64,000 nucleotides of DNA from Desulfobulbaceae bacterium (GCA_009773475.1 WSXV01000001.1:434001-498000), one strand, 5' to 3'; counted from the first letter of the stretch, positions 1 to 10,400 are shown. Numbers and translations: made by a program. Notes: a model not told the origin generated them from the sequence alone.

Positions 1-1380
1 GTAGCTGCCCATGCTTTTCTCAATCCGTTGGCGCATTGCCGCAAAGCCATAGCGCTTGGTGACAATCTCCCGTATCTGCGGCTCCACATGGGCCAGGACA
101 TCAAATTGCGGATCGAACTGCTCGGCGACTCCCTCGATGGTGGTCAGGGCCTTGACCAGAAAAAGCAGGTCGCTGGGACAGCGCACATGATAGCGCTGGA
201 GCATGGCAAAAAAATCCGACAGCAGCTTGGTGATATCCAGGTGCTGCAGGTCGGATTCTTGAAAGTGGGTGGTGAAAAGTTGCAGGTCGGAACGGAACTC
301 CCGCCCATCGGTGAGGGCCGGGTCAATATCGGTGAGCTCGATGGTTACCCGGCATAGTTTTTCAATATTGCCGGTGGTGACACCCGCCACCAGGTCGATC
401 AGGTGGTCGGTGGTTCTTTTGTCCAGTTGGCCGGTCATTCCGCAATCGATGAAACAGAGTTTGTCGCCGGTCAGCAGAAAAATATTTCCGGGATGCGGGT
501 CGGCATGGAAAAAACCAAAACGCAGGCACTGCTTGAAGATGGCGTCGGTGCTATTGGCCACAATGGCCCGGCGGGTCTCAGCGCTTAATTGCGACGGGGT
601 GAGGGTGGAGAGCAGGCGGCCGTGGATCTCTTCCAGGGTCAGGATATTTCTGGTGCTTGCCTCCCAATACACTTTGGGAAAGCAGATGTTGGGGTCATTC
701 TGAAAATAACGACGCAGCCGCTCCGTGGATTGCCCTTCGTGGATCAGGTTGACCTCTTTGAAGATCTCCCGGGAAAATTCCTTGGCAACGGCGACGGGGC
801 TGTAGCCAAGGTCGGAAAAGTACTGTTCAACGAACTGAGCCATGCCTTCCAGCAGCGCCATATCCTCTTCGATCAGCTGCCGGTTTCCCGGTCGCAGAAC
901 CTTGAGTACCACCTCGCTGCCATCGGTCAGTCTGGCTCGATGGACCTGGGCCATGGAAGCTGCGGCCAGTGCTACCGGTTCAATGGAGGAGAAGAGATGG
1001 CTGAGGCGACCTGGAAACTCGTCTTCCAGAACCTTCTGGATCTCGTCAAAGGAGACCTGCCGGCAGTTATCCTGAAGCTGTTTGAACTCTTCCGCCCAGT
1101 CCGGCGGAATAAGGTCCGGCCGAGTGGACAGAATCTGGCCCAGCTTGATAAAGGTGGGTCCCAGTTGTTCAAGAACCATCCGCAACCGCACCGGGCGGGC
1201 AAGGATGGCTGTTTCCTGTTCAGGGAGATCGGGCTTGTCGTCTTGCTTGTGGCCTGTGGTTCCAGTTGAGAGCCCCAGATCAACAAGCACTTCCCGGAAG
1301 CCGAATGTGGATAAAACCTTGAGGATTTCAGCCAGTCGGCGGGTGCTGCGCAGGGTCTGTCTGAGTTGCAGGACTTTCAT
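1..1380 (-). CDS. AarF/UbiB (ABC1) family atypical kinase, partial
   Basis: The ORF track misses this gene because its 3' end lies beyond the left edge; I translated it from ATG at 1380 through base 1 with no stop (460 codons). It shows the family hallmarks: LGPTFIKLGQ, the alanine-rich nucleotide loop AAASMAQVH, an invariant-lysine segment EVVLKVLRPG, the catalytic loop ADPHPGNIF and the metal motif IDCGMTG. ABC1 kinases are atypical ATPases or kinases; in respiring bacteria UbiB supports quinone biosynthesis. Which quinone is involved here cannot be told. It starts 26 nt after the HDOD gene stop and is probably last in that operon. The C-terminal membrane segments of the family lie outside the window. 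Confidence 0.9.
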   Translation of the reverse strand, partial: MKVLQLRQTLRSTRRLAEILKVLSTFGFREVLVDLGLSTGTTGHKQDDKPDLPEQETAILARPVRLRMVLEQLGPTFIKLGQILSTRPDLIPPDWAEEFKQLQDNCRQVSFDEIQKVLEDEFPGRLSHLFSSIEPVALAAASMAQVHRARLTDGSEVVLKVLRPGNRQLIEEDMALLEGMAQFVEQYFSDLGYSPVAVAKEFSREIFKEVNLIHEGQSTERLRRYFQNDPNICFPKVYWEASTRNILTLEEIHGRLLSTLTPSQLSAETRRAIVANSTDAIFKQCLRFGFFHADPHPGNIFLLTGDKLCFIDCGMTGQLDKRTTDHLIDLVAGVTTGNIEKLCRVTIELTDIDPALTDGREFRSDLQLFTTHFQESDLQHLDITKLLSDFFAMLQRYHVRCPSDLLFLVKALTTIEGVAEQFDPQFDVLAHVEPQIREIVTKRYGFAAMRQRIEKSMGSY

Positions 1381-1406
1381 CGGGATTTTTGCAGAAACTG
1401 CTGTTG

Positions 1407-2300
1407 TCAGGCGTTGAAGAGACTGAAAACGGATTCGTCTTCGAGGCTGGCTCGCAGCTCACTCAGCCAGATATCGATATCTTCGGCCTGCCAGTTGAGG
1501 TCGTAATGGACCCAGAGTTGCGTGATTGCCGGGGTAAAATCATGGATCATCTCCAGAAGTTCCTTGCCATCAAGACTCTCTCCGGTTTGCAGAATATGGC
1601 TGAGGATATCGGCCATCTGGATGATCAGCGGGAAGGTCGCCCCTTCGGGAGCATGATCGGGACAATGGTGATAGCCGGCCGAAAAACAGAACTGGTCGGG
1701 GAACAGCCAGCGGTTCAGGAGGCGCATGCCGGCTGTATCATGGCTGATGCCGAAGGTTTCCTCTTCTTCAGGGAAGAAAGAATAGCGCAATTTTTCAGCG
1801 AGTTCGAATACCTGGTTGTAGCTGTTGGGCAGGGCGCTGAGCATGATCAGCTTGCCGATATCATGAATGAGCCCGGCAATATAAAGCTGGCTTGGTGGGT
1901 GCCTGTTTTGCCGATTGTGGGAGGCAATAATTCTGGCTGCCAGTCCACAGGTCAGGGAGTGCTGCCAAAGGGCGTCGATGTTTTTTTTGTTGGTGTTTCT
2001 GAATTTCTGAAAGGAGTTGAACATCGCCTGGGTCAGGACAATATTGCGGATCTCCTGGAATCCGAGGACAACGATGGCCTCCTGGATGGAGCAAACCGAG
2101 CGCGGCCTGCCAAAGAACGCGGAGTTGGCTGTCTTGAGAATGGATGCACACATCGCAAGATCCGGCAGGATGGCCTGCATCAGTTCATTGGCGGAACTTT
2201 CCGGGTTGCCGGTAATCTCCATAACCCGGTTGACCGTGGCCGGAAGAGGTGGGAAAGAATCGATCTGTTTGAGAATGGTTGTGGTATTAGCTGAGCTCAT
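1407..2300 (-). CDS. HDOD domain signalling protein
   Basis: 297 aa, almost entirely one HDOD domain. The N-terminal LPPLPATVNRVMEI and the following helices (ASILKTANSAFFG, IQEAIVVLGFQEIRNIV) are typical, and a later half contains AGLIHDIGKLIML and a second His-rich stretch. HDOD proteins are related to HD phosphohydrolases but generally lack hydrolase activity and act in signalling and regulation. The LIHDIGK motif here does look like an HD dyad, so some catalysis cannot be excluded. It starts 3 nt after the stop of the GGDEF-type gene, indicating co-transcription and probably a shared signalling task. Confidence 0.9.
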   Translation of the reverse strand: MSSANTTTILKQIDSFPPLPATVNRVMEITGNPESSANELMQAILPDLAMCASILKTANSAFFGRPRSVCSIQEAIVVLGFQEIRNIVLTQAMFNSFQKFRNTNKKNIDALWQHSLTCGLAARIIASHNRQNRHPPSQLYIAGLIHDIGKLIMLSALPNSYNQVFELAEKLRYSFFPEEEETFGISHDTAGMRLLNRWLFPDQFCFSAGYHHCPDHAPEGATFPLIIQMADILSHILQTGESLDGKELLEMIHDFTPAITQLWVHYDLNWQAEDIDIWLSELRASLEDESVFSLFNA

Positions 2301-2303
2301 ACT

Positions 2304-4025
2304 CTAGGTATCGGAATTCGTTTGAGGGAGAGAGGGCTTTGGCTGCGAAGCGCAGCCTGTGATCTGCTGGGTGATCTGCAATTTGGTCTGGGCGAGGAGC
2401 TTTTCATCAAGGGGGATGAGCTGCTGCTCATGCATGATGTCAAGGGACAGTAAGACAAGTGATGGGTCCCATTGCGTTCCAGCCCCTTTGCGGAGCTCCT
2501 CGATGATCGCGTGCGGGGTGAGGCGCTTGCGGTGCGGCCGGTCGGCATTCATTGCGGCCAGGGAATCGGCCAGGCTGAAGATCCTTGAGGCCAGAGGAAT
2601 CTCATCGCCTGCCAAACCTTCCGGGTAGCCGCTGCCGTCATAGTGCTCTCCCTGGCAGAGCAGCATGGTGCGCTCATTGGCGAAATAGTCAAAGTGCTGG
2701 GTGAGCTCCGCCAGTTTGTAGGGGAGATCCTGGAGCAGCTTGCGTTCTTCGCGACTGAACGTTTCTTTCTTGGTGAGGAGTTCCCGATAGAGCAGTGAAC
2801 GGAAGCAGTTGTAAAGAATCAGAGCATTGGTAAAGGTGTCAAGAATGGTATTGGGCAGGCCCAAGCGCCCACAGAGCAGGTGGATATATTGGGCGGCCAG
2901 ATGGACATGGTCATTCTGGGGGGTGCCGGTGACATTCTGGGTGAGGATCTGGATCGAGGCGATGGAGCTGTCTTTGGTCTTTTCCAGGATACGGAGCAAC
3001 GTCTCCTGGAGCAGGGAGATGGAATCAATCTTGCCGCTTTGCCCGGAATGATCGAGGTCATACACAACGATACGGTTTCGTCCCTGGGATTTGGCCTGAT
3101 ACATGGCCTTGTCCGCCATGGTGAGAAACTCATCCACATCTTTAGGGCAATTGTCAAGCAGGGTGACGATGGCGATGGAGACGGTCACGGTGCGACTGTG
3201 ATTGCCACTGGTAAAGGGATGCTCGGAGCAGGCCAGGCGGATTTTCTCTGCCTGTTCCTTTGCCGCCGCCTTATTCATTCCAGGAAGCAGGACAATAAAA
3301 TCAGCCCCTCCGAAACGAAAGCAGAGATCTTCATCGCGGCTGTTCTGGGTGAGTCGTGCCGCAAACTGGTTGAGGATGGAGTCCCCAAAGTGCTGTCCGG
3401 CGACTCTGTTGGTTTCATTGAAATAATCAATATCAACCAGGAGCATGGAGAGATCGGTGTTCTCCTCCCTGGCCTCTCTTAGCTTTTCCTCCAGGGTGAG
3501 CCCGAGTTGTCTGCGGTTAAAAAGACCGGTCAGGCCATCCCGCACGGACAGCATATTCAGGTAATGGCTTTGTTGAGCCAGGGACTGCTGCCATTGATGA
3601 TTTTTGCTCTGTTGTTCCTGCAGGAGGGATTGACAGGAGAATAGCTTCTGTTGCAGGTGGTGAATGTGGAGCAGGGGCTGGATTTTACCGGTCAGGAGAG
3701 CGGCCGTCAGGGGGTGGGCAATGGAATCAATAAACCCTCCCGGTACTCCGGTATGCAAGAGTTCCGGGCTCTGTTCGGAGGGGACAATGACCAGCAGCGT
3801 GGTCGCAGTCGAAAGGGAGAGGGCCTGCAATTGTTCGTCCAATTCCCGGGCTGTCGTCGCGATGGACTGATCCAGAATAAGAAGGGCAAACTCATACTTC
3901 TTGACAAGAAGAACCAGCTCTGCAGCATCGGCGGCCTCGACGATCTGGGCCTTCAGCGTCGGGGCGGCAGCAGTTATTGCGGAAGTAGCAAACGAGTCCA
4001 GTCCGACCAGCAGGATTTTGTCCAT
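2304..4025 (-). CDS. Pseudo-receiver / degenerate GGDEF / degenerate HD-GYP protein
   Basis: 573 aa, three modules. Residues 1-120 resemble a receiver fold (MDKILLVGLD, LLILDQ with Asp52) but lack the usual acidic pair. A coiled region (120-160) leads to a GGDEF domain (160-325): DGLTGLFNRR and DIDYFNETN are conserved, but the active-site loop is GGADF (239-243) instead of GG(D/E)EF, so cyclase activity is doubtful. RDED at 230-233 lies five residues upstream, exactly where the inhibitory-site RxxD sits. The C-terminal part (340-545) is HD-GYP-like: HYDGSGYPEGL is kept, but the HD dyad position reads LYNCF. Both catalytic domains therefore look inactive, which suggests a c-di-GMP-binding receptor. 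It is encoded directly upstream of the HDOD gene. Confidence 0.85.
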   Translation of the reverse strand: MDKILLVGLDSFATSAITAAAPTLKAQIVEAADAAELVLLVKKYEFALLILDQSIATTARELDEQLQALSLSTATTLLVIVPSEQSPELLHTGVPGGFIDSIAHPLTAALLTGKIQPLLHIHHLQQKLFSCQSLLQEQQSKNHQWQQSLAQQSHYLNMLSVRDGLTGLFNRRQLGLTLEEKLREAREENTDLSMLLVDIDYFNETNRVAGQHFGDSILNQFAARLTQNSRDEDLCFRFGGADFIVLLPGMNKAAAKEQAEKIRLACSEHPFTSGNHSRTVTVSIAIVTLLDNCPKDVDEFLTMADKAMYQAKSQGRNRIVVYDLDHSGQSGKIDSISLLQETLLRILEKTKDSSIASIQILTQNVTGTPQNDHVHLAAQYIHLLCGRLGLPNTILDTFTNALILYNCFRSLLYRELLTKKETFSREERKLLQDLPYKLAELTQHFDYFANERTMLLCQGEHYDGSGYPEGLAGDEIPLASRIFSLADSLAAMNADRPHRKRLTPHAIIEELRKGAGTQWDPSLVLLSLDIMHEQQLIPLDEKLLAQTKLQITQQITGCASQPKPSLPQTNSDT

Positions 4026-4089
4026 TATGGAGCCCCTTGTATCTCAGGGTTCTTTCTGGCGCCCCTGGCTGCTTTGACGAGGGAGATAA

Positions 4090-4809
4090 TCATAATTTCC
4101 TGACATCGAGTTCGGGTTGTCTTGCAAAGGCGGTGTTCACAAGTTCCTTTAACTCCTTGCGGATCTCTTTGGCCGGTGGCATCAGGGGGAGGATCGGCAG
4201 CAGTTTTTCGATGGGTTGTGGTGGCTGAAGCCGCATTTTTTCTTCCATGCTGATGGCGCTCACCGTGTCAATGGAACCCGCCATGGGGCCGGAACTGCCG
4301 CTCGTTGCTCCGTCCATGCCACGCAAAAACAACATGATGCCGCTGATGTCATTCTTCTGGTAAAAAAGGTTGATCTCTTCCTCGATGGTCTCTTGATCCA
4401 TGGCCAGATCCATGACACGTTGCCGGTAATCGATGACATCTTTTTCCAGCATCTCATAGAGTTCAAAAAACATATTGGAGAAGCGCATCTTCCGGGTAAA
4501 GCCATGGACGCGAATATCTGCCAGCATCTGTTTTCTGATGGTCGCGGACTTGTTGATGTACTGGTCATAAAAAATAATCTCGCCCAGGCCGGTGAGCATG
4601 AAGAAATCTCGAATCAGATCATCGTTCTGCAACAGAACATAGATGCGGATCAGGTCGAAGCCAATTCTTTCTTCCAACTCCAGGGCAGAGGCAATGACAT
4701 TTTTTTGATAGGCATTGGTATCTTCTTCAATGATCTTACGGAACCCGAAATAGCGATCCGCAAGTTCTTTTTTGACCTCAAAGGCCAGGGTTGTGTTCAG
4801 GTCGAGCAT
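4090..4809 (-). CDS. Conserved hypothetical, helical, no recognised domain
   Basis: I do not recognise this protein. From the chosen ATG (4809, preceded by AAGGG) it is 240 aa, beginning MLDLNTTLAFEVKK; the ORF can be extended in frame to 4953 with a low-complexity Ser/Lys-rich N-terminus that has no visible ribosome site. The central part is strongly helical and rich in charged and large aliphatic residues (ELADRYFGFRKIIEEDTNAY, VLLQNDDLIRDFF), with no signal peptide or membrane span. The tail is Pro-rich (LQPPQPIEKLLPILPLMPPAKE). It lies between the M23 peptidase gene and the degenerate GGDEF gene on the same strand, so it is probably part of that operon. Confidence 0.7.
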   Translation of the reverse strand: MLDLNTTLAFEVKKELADRYFGFRKIIEEDTNAYQKNVIASALELEERIGFDLIRIYVLLQNDDLIRDFFMLTGLGEIIFYDQYINKSATIRKQMLADIRVHGFTRKMRFSNMFFELYEMLEKDVIDYRQRVMDLAMDQETIEEEINLFYQKNDISGIMLFLRGMDGATSGSSGPMAGSIDTVSAISMEEKMRLQPPQPIEKLLPILPLMPPAKEIRKELKELVNTAFARQPELDVRKL

Positions 4810-5007
4810 GGGGATTCCCTTGGGTACAGAAGCCGTTTCTCCGGCAGTGGGCGCAATTTCCTTCGAAGATTTTTTATTATAGCCGAGGCGCTTCTCGGAT
4901 GCAATGTTTGACAGGGGATGAGGGCTGGAACAGGATCCGAGGGGAGGTCTCATCTGTGAAGAGCGAGGAGTCTCTGGCTTGCAACAGTCAAAGAAAGCAG
5001 AAGGTTG

Positions 5008-5886
5008 TTACATCCTCAGGCTGCTTCGGGCTCCTGCCACCAGGAATGTGGGCTCAATCTGGCTCCGGTCGAGGACCGTGAGGGGGTCGACGGGGGAATT
5101 CTGACGAAAGATTTCCAGATGGAGATGGGGGCCTGTGGTCATTCCGCTCTGGCCGACCGCCCCGAGGACCTGATCCTGGCTGATCTGATCTCCCTTGCTG
5201 ACAGAGAGAGAGGAGAGATGGGCGTATCGGGAGGTGAGGCCATCGGCATGGGCCACTTCCACCATCAGGCCATAGCCGCCATTGTTTCCTGCAAACGTTA
5301 CGACCCCGGAAGAGAGGGGCTTGACCGGAGTCCCGGTGGGCTGGCTGATATCAATGCCGTCATGGTGCAGTGTCTCGCCTAGGACCGGATGGGTTCGCAT
5401 GCCGAACAGCGAGGTGATTTTTCCCGTTAGCGGGGATTGCAATCCAGTCTCCGTCGGCAGGGCTGATACCTGTTGGGTGACGGTTTCAGACATTGAGGCA
5501 GGATTTGTCGCTGGGGTGGAGTTGGCGGAGCCGAGTTTGCCGAGATCAATCTGCTGGCCGGGAAGAATGGTGTCTGGATTGGCCATGTGGTTGTGGACGG
5601 CGATCTGATTCACCATGGCATACAGTTCTGATCTTGACTGGCTGATGCCGAGTTTTTTCGATTCAGAGGCCACGATCTCGGAGAGGGTGTCGCCCTGGAG
5701 GACGGCATAGGTGTTCTCTGAAGGGGTGGTCTGGGTAGTTTTTGTACTTGTATTGCTCCGTAATTCTGTGGCTTTTGTCAGTGCTTCCTGAAACTTCTTG
5801 GAGGTCTGCTGTGCGGTAGCCGGCGTTTTGACTGTTTGCCGGTTGGTGAATGGAAGGACGTTTTTTGGAGCAAGAAGAGAACTCAT
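5008..5886 (-). CDS. LysM and M23 (LytM-type) peptidase protein without signal peptide
   Basis: 292 aa. A Thr/Ser-rich N-terminus (1-55) has no signal peptide. A LysM domain follows (about 57-115: TYAVLQGDTLSEIVA...PGQQIDL), then an M23 peptidase domain (148-275) with zinc ligands in HHDGID (H175, D179) and GPHLHLE (H254, H256); the typical LFGMRTHPV and YAHL segments are present. M23 enzymes cut peptidoglycan cross-bridges; degenerate ones activate amidases, but the ligands here look complete. The start is supported by AGGAGG eight bases upstream. With no signal peptide, export would need an unusual route, possibly a flagellar-type one; this is a guess. First gene of the minus-strand operon down to aarF. 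Confidence 0.88.
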   Translation of the reverse strand: MSSLLAPKNVLPFTNRQTVKTPATAQQTSKKFQEALTKATELRSNTSTKTTQTTPSENTYAVLQGDTLSEIVASESKKLGISQSRSELYAMVNQIAVHNHMANPDTILPGQQIDLGKLGSANSTPATNPASMSETVTQQVSALPTETGLQSPLTGKITSLFGMRTHPVLGETLHHDGIDISQPTGTPVKPLSSGVVTFAGNNGGYGLMVEVAHADGLTSRYAHLSSLSVSKGDQISQDQVLGAVGQSGMTTGPHLHLEIFRQNSPVDPLTVLDRSQIEPTFLVAGARSSLRM

Positions 5887-6273
5887 AGCATATGCCTCCT
5901 GATTCGCTGGAGAAAGAACGTTTAGCGGTGCTTCATGTACTCATAGTAACAGATAGAGAAGATAAGTTAGAATAAAAAGTTAGTCTCAATTCTATAATAA
6001 TCGGTCAGATTGAGCCAATCTTTATCTGTAAATGGTGCTGCATGCCGAATCCGTCTTGTCGCCCAGGGCTCTGGCCGTATTTTTGTCTTGAGGGAATAAT
6101 CCCGCTATGTCTGTCTCTGTCGTTGAATATTCTTGGTGTTTCCAGTAAGTTCAGGGTCAATTTAGGAGCTTGGGCCTGCTATGACCGAGGGCAGTCTTTA
6201 TCAGTTTTTTTTGAAAATTTGTCTTTGTATATTCTGGGCAGAATATCTGCCGTTTTATTGGAAAGGAAGCGTT
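5887..6273. other. Divergent intergenic region
   Basis: About 390 bases between the divergent M23 and RND adaptor genes. It is AT-rich next to the M23 gene. The ORF-track entries crossing it (6042-6428 and the first 31 codons of 6181-7464) have no ribosome site and no family resemblance. I expect promoters for both operons here, but I see no element strong enough to mark. Confidence 0.5.
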
Positions 6274-7464
6274 ATGGGTCTTTGCCGTCATTGTTGCTGG
6301 TTGTCTGTTCTCTGTCTTCTGGGCCTGACCTTTTCCGCCTGTTCGCCTGGGAAGGAAGAAAAAAAACGGGCCACGCCGAAGGCCCTGGTGGTGACGGCGG
6401 CGGCCCGCCTGCAGGATGTGCCCATTGAGCTCAAGACCTTTGGTACCATGGAGGCCTCGGAGAGTGTGACCATCAAGCCGATGATCAGTGGTGAGCTGGT
6501 GGCGGTGGGCTTTGTGGAAGGCCAGGATGTGAACAAAGGGGCGCTGCTCTTCACCATCGATTCCCGCCCCTATCAGGCGGCGTTGAATAAGGCCCTGGCC
6601 AGTGAGGCTCGCAATCGGGTGATCAAGGACAATGCCCGGCAGGATTTTGAGCGGTACCAGCAGCTTGCCCTGACTGGCCTGGTCAGTCAGGAACAGGCGC
6701 AGGGGTATCGGACTAGGGCGGAGGCATCAGCTGCCGATTTTGCCGCGGATCAGGCGGCGGTGGACAATGCCCGAGCCCAGCTTTCCTACTGTACCATCAA
6801 GGCCCCCATCGGCGGACGCCTGGGGAGCTTGGCTGCGGATCGGGGCAATGTGGTCAAAGCCAATGAGACAGATCTTGTCACGATTAACCGGCTGACGCCC
6901 ATTCGTGCCTCCTTTACCATCCCCGAGCAGAGCCTTTCTTTTGTGCAGCAACGACTGGCCGCAGGCGAGATGACGGTGGTGGCGGAAGTGCCCGGTCCAG
7001 CCGGGTTTACGGAACAGGGAGTGGTTTCCTTTGTGGATAATGCGGTGGATTCCGCCACCGGCAGTATCCGGCTGAAGGGGCAGTTCGCCAATGAGCAGAA
7101 GCGTTTGTGGCCGGGCCAGTTTGTCACCCTGTCGCTGCTGCTGGAGGTGAAGAAGCAGGCCGTGGTGGTTCCTGCTCAGGCGGTGCAAACCGGGCAGAAG
7201 GGGCAGTTTGTCTTTGTCGTTTCGTCTGACAGCAACGCCGAGGTCAGGGCTGTTGTGCCGGGCCCGTCGCACGGTGAGATCATGGTGATTGAGCAGGGCC
7301 TGCAAGCAGGAGAAGCGGTGGTCATTGATGGCCACATGCGGGTGATTCCCGGGGGGAAGGTCGAGATCAAGGCAGAAAAGAAAGTGGATCAGGGCGGAAA
7401 GGGCAAGACGCCGGAATCTGCCCCATCTCCTGCTGCCGCCCCTCAAGCGGTGCCTGGAAAATGA
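6274..7464 (+). CDS. RND efflux periplasmic adaptor (HlyD/AcrA family)
   Basis: The track starts at 6181, but the better start is ATG 6274: it follows AAAGGAAG and begins a signal peptide (MGLCRHCCWLSVLCLLGLTFSAC) whose Cys suggests a lipoprotein. The mature part has the barrel-sandwich half motifs (GTMEASESVTIKPMISGELVAVGFVEGQDVNKGALLFTID and YCTIKAPIGGRLG), an alpha hairpin between them, and a membrane-proximal beta domain (VVPAQAVQTGQKGQFVFVV). The tail is Lys/Pro/Ala-rich. It links an inner-membrane RND pump to an outer-membrane channel, exporting drugs, bile-like compounds or solvents; the substrate is unknown. Its stop overlaps the permease start (ATGA). No TolC-like gene is adjacent. 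Confidence 0.93.
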   Translation: MGLCRHCCWLSVLCLLGLTFSACSPGKEEKKRATPKALVVTAAARLQDVPIELKTFGTMEASESVTIKPMISGELVAVGFVEGQDVNKGALLFTIDSRPYQAALNKALASEARNRVIKDNARQDFERYQQLALTGLVSQEQAQGYRTRAEASAADFAADQAAVDNARAQLSYCTIKAPIGGRLGSLAADRGNVVKANETDLVTINRLTPIRASFTIPEQSLSFVQQRLAAGEMTVVAEVPGPAGFTEQGVVSFVDNAVDSATGSIRLKGQFANEQKRLWPGQFVTLSLLLEVKKQAVVVPAQAVQTGQKGQFVFVVSSDSNAEVRAVVPGPSHGEIMVIEQGLQAGEAVVIDGHMRVIPGGKVEIKAEKKVDQGGKGKTPESAPSPAAAPQAVPGK

Positions 7465-10400
7465 ACGTCTCCGAACTGTTTATCCGGCGGCCGGTGATGA
7501 CCAGTCTGGTCATGCTGGCGGTGGTGGTCTTCGGCATTTTCTCCTATCGTCTACTGCCGGTCAATGACCTGCCGAGCATTGATTATCCCACAATTCAGGT
7601 GTCTTCCACCCTGCCGGGGGCCAGCCCCGAGACCATGGCCTCGGCGGTGGCCACGCCGCTGGAGAAGCAGTTTTCCACCATTGCCGGCCTTGATACCATG
7701 AGTTCCATTAACGGGCAGGGACTCTCCAGCATTGTGCTCAAGTTTGCGTTGGAAAAGGATATTGATGCGGCTGCCCAGGATGTTCAGGCCGCCATATCCA
7801 AGGCGGCCCGCCAGTTGCCGGAGGACATGCCGAGTCCGCCCTCCTACAAGAAGGTCAATCCGGCTGATTCGCCGGTGCTCTATCTGGTCCTCCGGTCGCA
7901 GACCAAACCCCTGTCCGAGGTCAACGAACTGGCCGAGACCCTGATCTCGCCGCGCATCTCCATGATCAATGGGGTGGCCCAGGTCTCGGTTTTTGGTTTG
8001 CAGAAATATGCGGTGCGGGTGCAGGTTAACCCCCAGGCCCTCAACAGTCGCGGCATTGGTCTGGAAGAGGTGGCGGCGGCCATTGCCAAATGGAATGTCA
8101 ATCTGCCCACCGGCGGACTGCAGGGGGACAAACAGAGCTTTACCCTGCTTGCCAGCGGTCAGCTTTTTAATGCTGAGGCATACCGGTCGATGGTGGTGGC
8201 CTGGCGCGGTAACGCTCCGGTGCGGCTATCCGAGGTGGCCACCATCTCCGATAGCGTCGAAAACGACAAGATTGCCGCCTGGTACAACACCAAGGGCACC
8301 TCTACCCGGGCCATTGTTCTGGCCATCGAGCGCCAGCCCGGCACCAACACCATCGAGGTGGTGGACCGGATCCGCGCCCAGATTCCCGCCTTCCGCGCCC
8401 AGTTGCCGGGGGCGGTGGAACTGGCAATCCTTTTTGACCGTTCCGAAACCATTCGGGAATCGGTGGCCGACGTCAAATTTACCCTGCTGCTGACCATTGC
8501 CCTGGTGGTTCTGGTCATCTTTCTCTTTTTGCGTAAGCTTTCCGCCACCATCATCCCCAGTCTTGCCCTGCCCATTTCAATCATCGGCACCTTTGCCGCC
8601 ATGTATTCGTTTGGGTTTTCGGTCAATAATATCACCCTTATGGCCCTCACCCTGGCGGTGGGGTTTGTCGTTGATGACGCCATTGTCATGCTCGAGAATA
8701 TCGTCCGCCACATGGAGCAGGGGGAAGATCCGCATACGGCCTCCCTGCGCGGGGCGCGGGAGATCGGTTTTACTATTCTCTCCATGACCATCTCGCTGGT
8801 GGCCGTCTTTATCCCGGTGCTGTTCATGGGCGGGATGCTGGGACGGTTGCTCCATGAATTTGCGGTGACCATCAGTGTGGCCATTCTGATTTCAGGGGTG
8901 GTGTCGCTGACCCTGACCCCCATGCTGTGCAGCCGTTTTCTCCGTTCGCCGAAACAAGAGCAGCATGGCGCCTTGTATAATTTCATGGAGCGTTTTTTTG
9001 ACGGCTGGCTGCGTCTCTATGAAAGGTCGCTTTCGGCAGTGCTCAGATATCGCCGGGCAACCCTCCTTTTTACCGTGGCAACCACCTTTGTCGCGGTCTG
9101 GCTCTTTACCCGGATGCCCATGGGGCTCCTGCCGCCTGACGATATTGGCGCCCTGCGTGGCATATCCGAGGGTGCCCAGGGCGCCTCGTTTGAAGAGATG
9201 AAGCGGAATCAGTTGAAGCTGGTGGATATCGTCCTGCAGGAGCCCAATGTTGAGGCCTTTATGGCCTCGGTGGGGGCCAGTGGCGGAACCCGGGTCGGTT
9301 CCAACACCGGCTTCATGTTCATTAAACTGAAACCGCGCCACGAACGGGAGCTCAGTGCCGACCAGATCATTCAGAAACTCCGGCCCAAGGTTATGAGTGT
9401 ACCGGGAATCAATTTGTTTCTGCAGAACCCGCCGCCCATCCAGCTCGATACCACCTCGTCCAAGGCCCAGTACCAGTTTGTCCTGCAAAGTCCTGACACC
9501 GAAGAGTTGTACCGCCAGGCCACCGCCTTTGAGACGCAGATTCGCCATCTGCCCATGCTCCAGGATGTGACCAGCGATCTGCAGATCAAAAACCCGGAGC
9601 TGACCCTGGAAATCGACCGTGACCGGGCGGCAAGCCTCGGGGTCACCGCCCAGCAGATTGAGGACACCCTCTACCTGGCCTATGGTTCCAGGCAGGTCTC
9701 CACCATCTATTCGCCCACCAATCAGTACAAGGTGGTCATGGAGCTTGATCCCCAGTATCAGAAGGATCCGGCGGTGCTTGCGGCGCTTTTTGTGCGCTCG
9801 GATACTGGCCGGATGGTGCCGCTTGCTTCCCTGGGCAAGATGAAACAGGGGCTTGGGCCGCTGACGGTCAACCATCTGGGCCAGATCACGTCCGTGACCC
9901 TTTCCTTCAATCTCAAGCCGGGCATCCCCTTGGGTGAAGCGGTTTCTGCCATCGAAGAGGAGGCGCGGGGGCTGCCGGATGAAATCTCCACCAGTTTTCA
10001 GGGCACGGCCCAAGCCTATCAGCAGTCCACCAAGGGACTGGCGCTGCTGCTGGTGCTGACTATTCTGGTGATCTACATCATCCTTGGCATCCTTTATGAA
10101 AGCTATATCCACCCCCTGACCATTCTCTCAGGCCTGCCTTCCGCCGCCATCGGGGCCCTCTTGACCCTGCTTGTCTTCGGCAAGGAGCTGAACCTCTACT
10201 CCTTTGTCGGCATCATCATGTTGGTGGGCATTGTTAAGAAAAACGCCATTATGATGATCGACTTTGCCCTTGAGGTGCAGCGTAAGGAGGGTAAAGCTCC
10301 GCTGGAGGCCATCTTCCAGGGCTGTCTGGTGCGTTTCCGGCCAATCATGATGACCACCTTTGCGGCGCTCATGGGAACTCTACCCATTGCCCTTGGCATC

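Noticed and set aside
8892-10112. 406-aa minus-strand ORF antisense to the RND permease
   Set aside because: It mirrors a high-GC coding region; composition is His/Gln/Arg-rich and has no ribosome site or family resemblance, while the opposite strand encodes a textbook RND pump.
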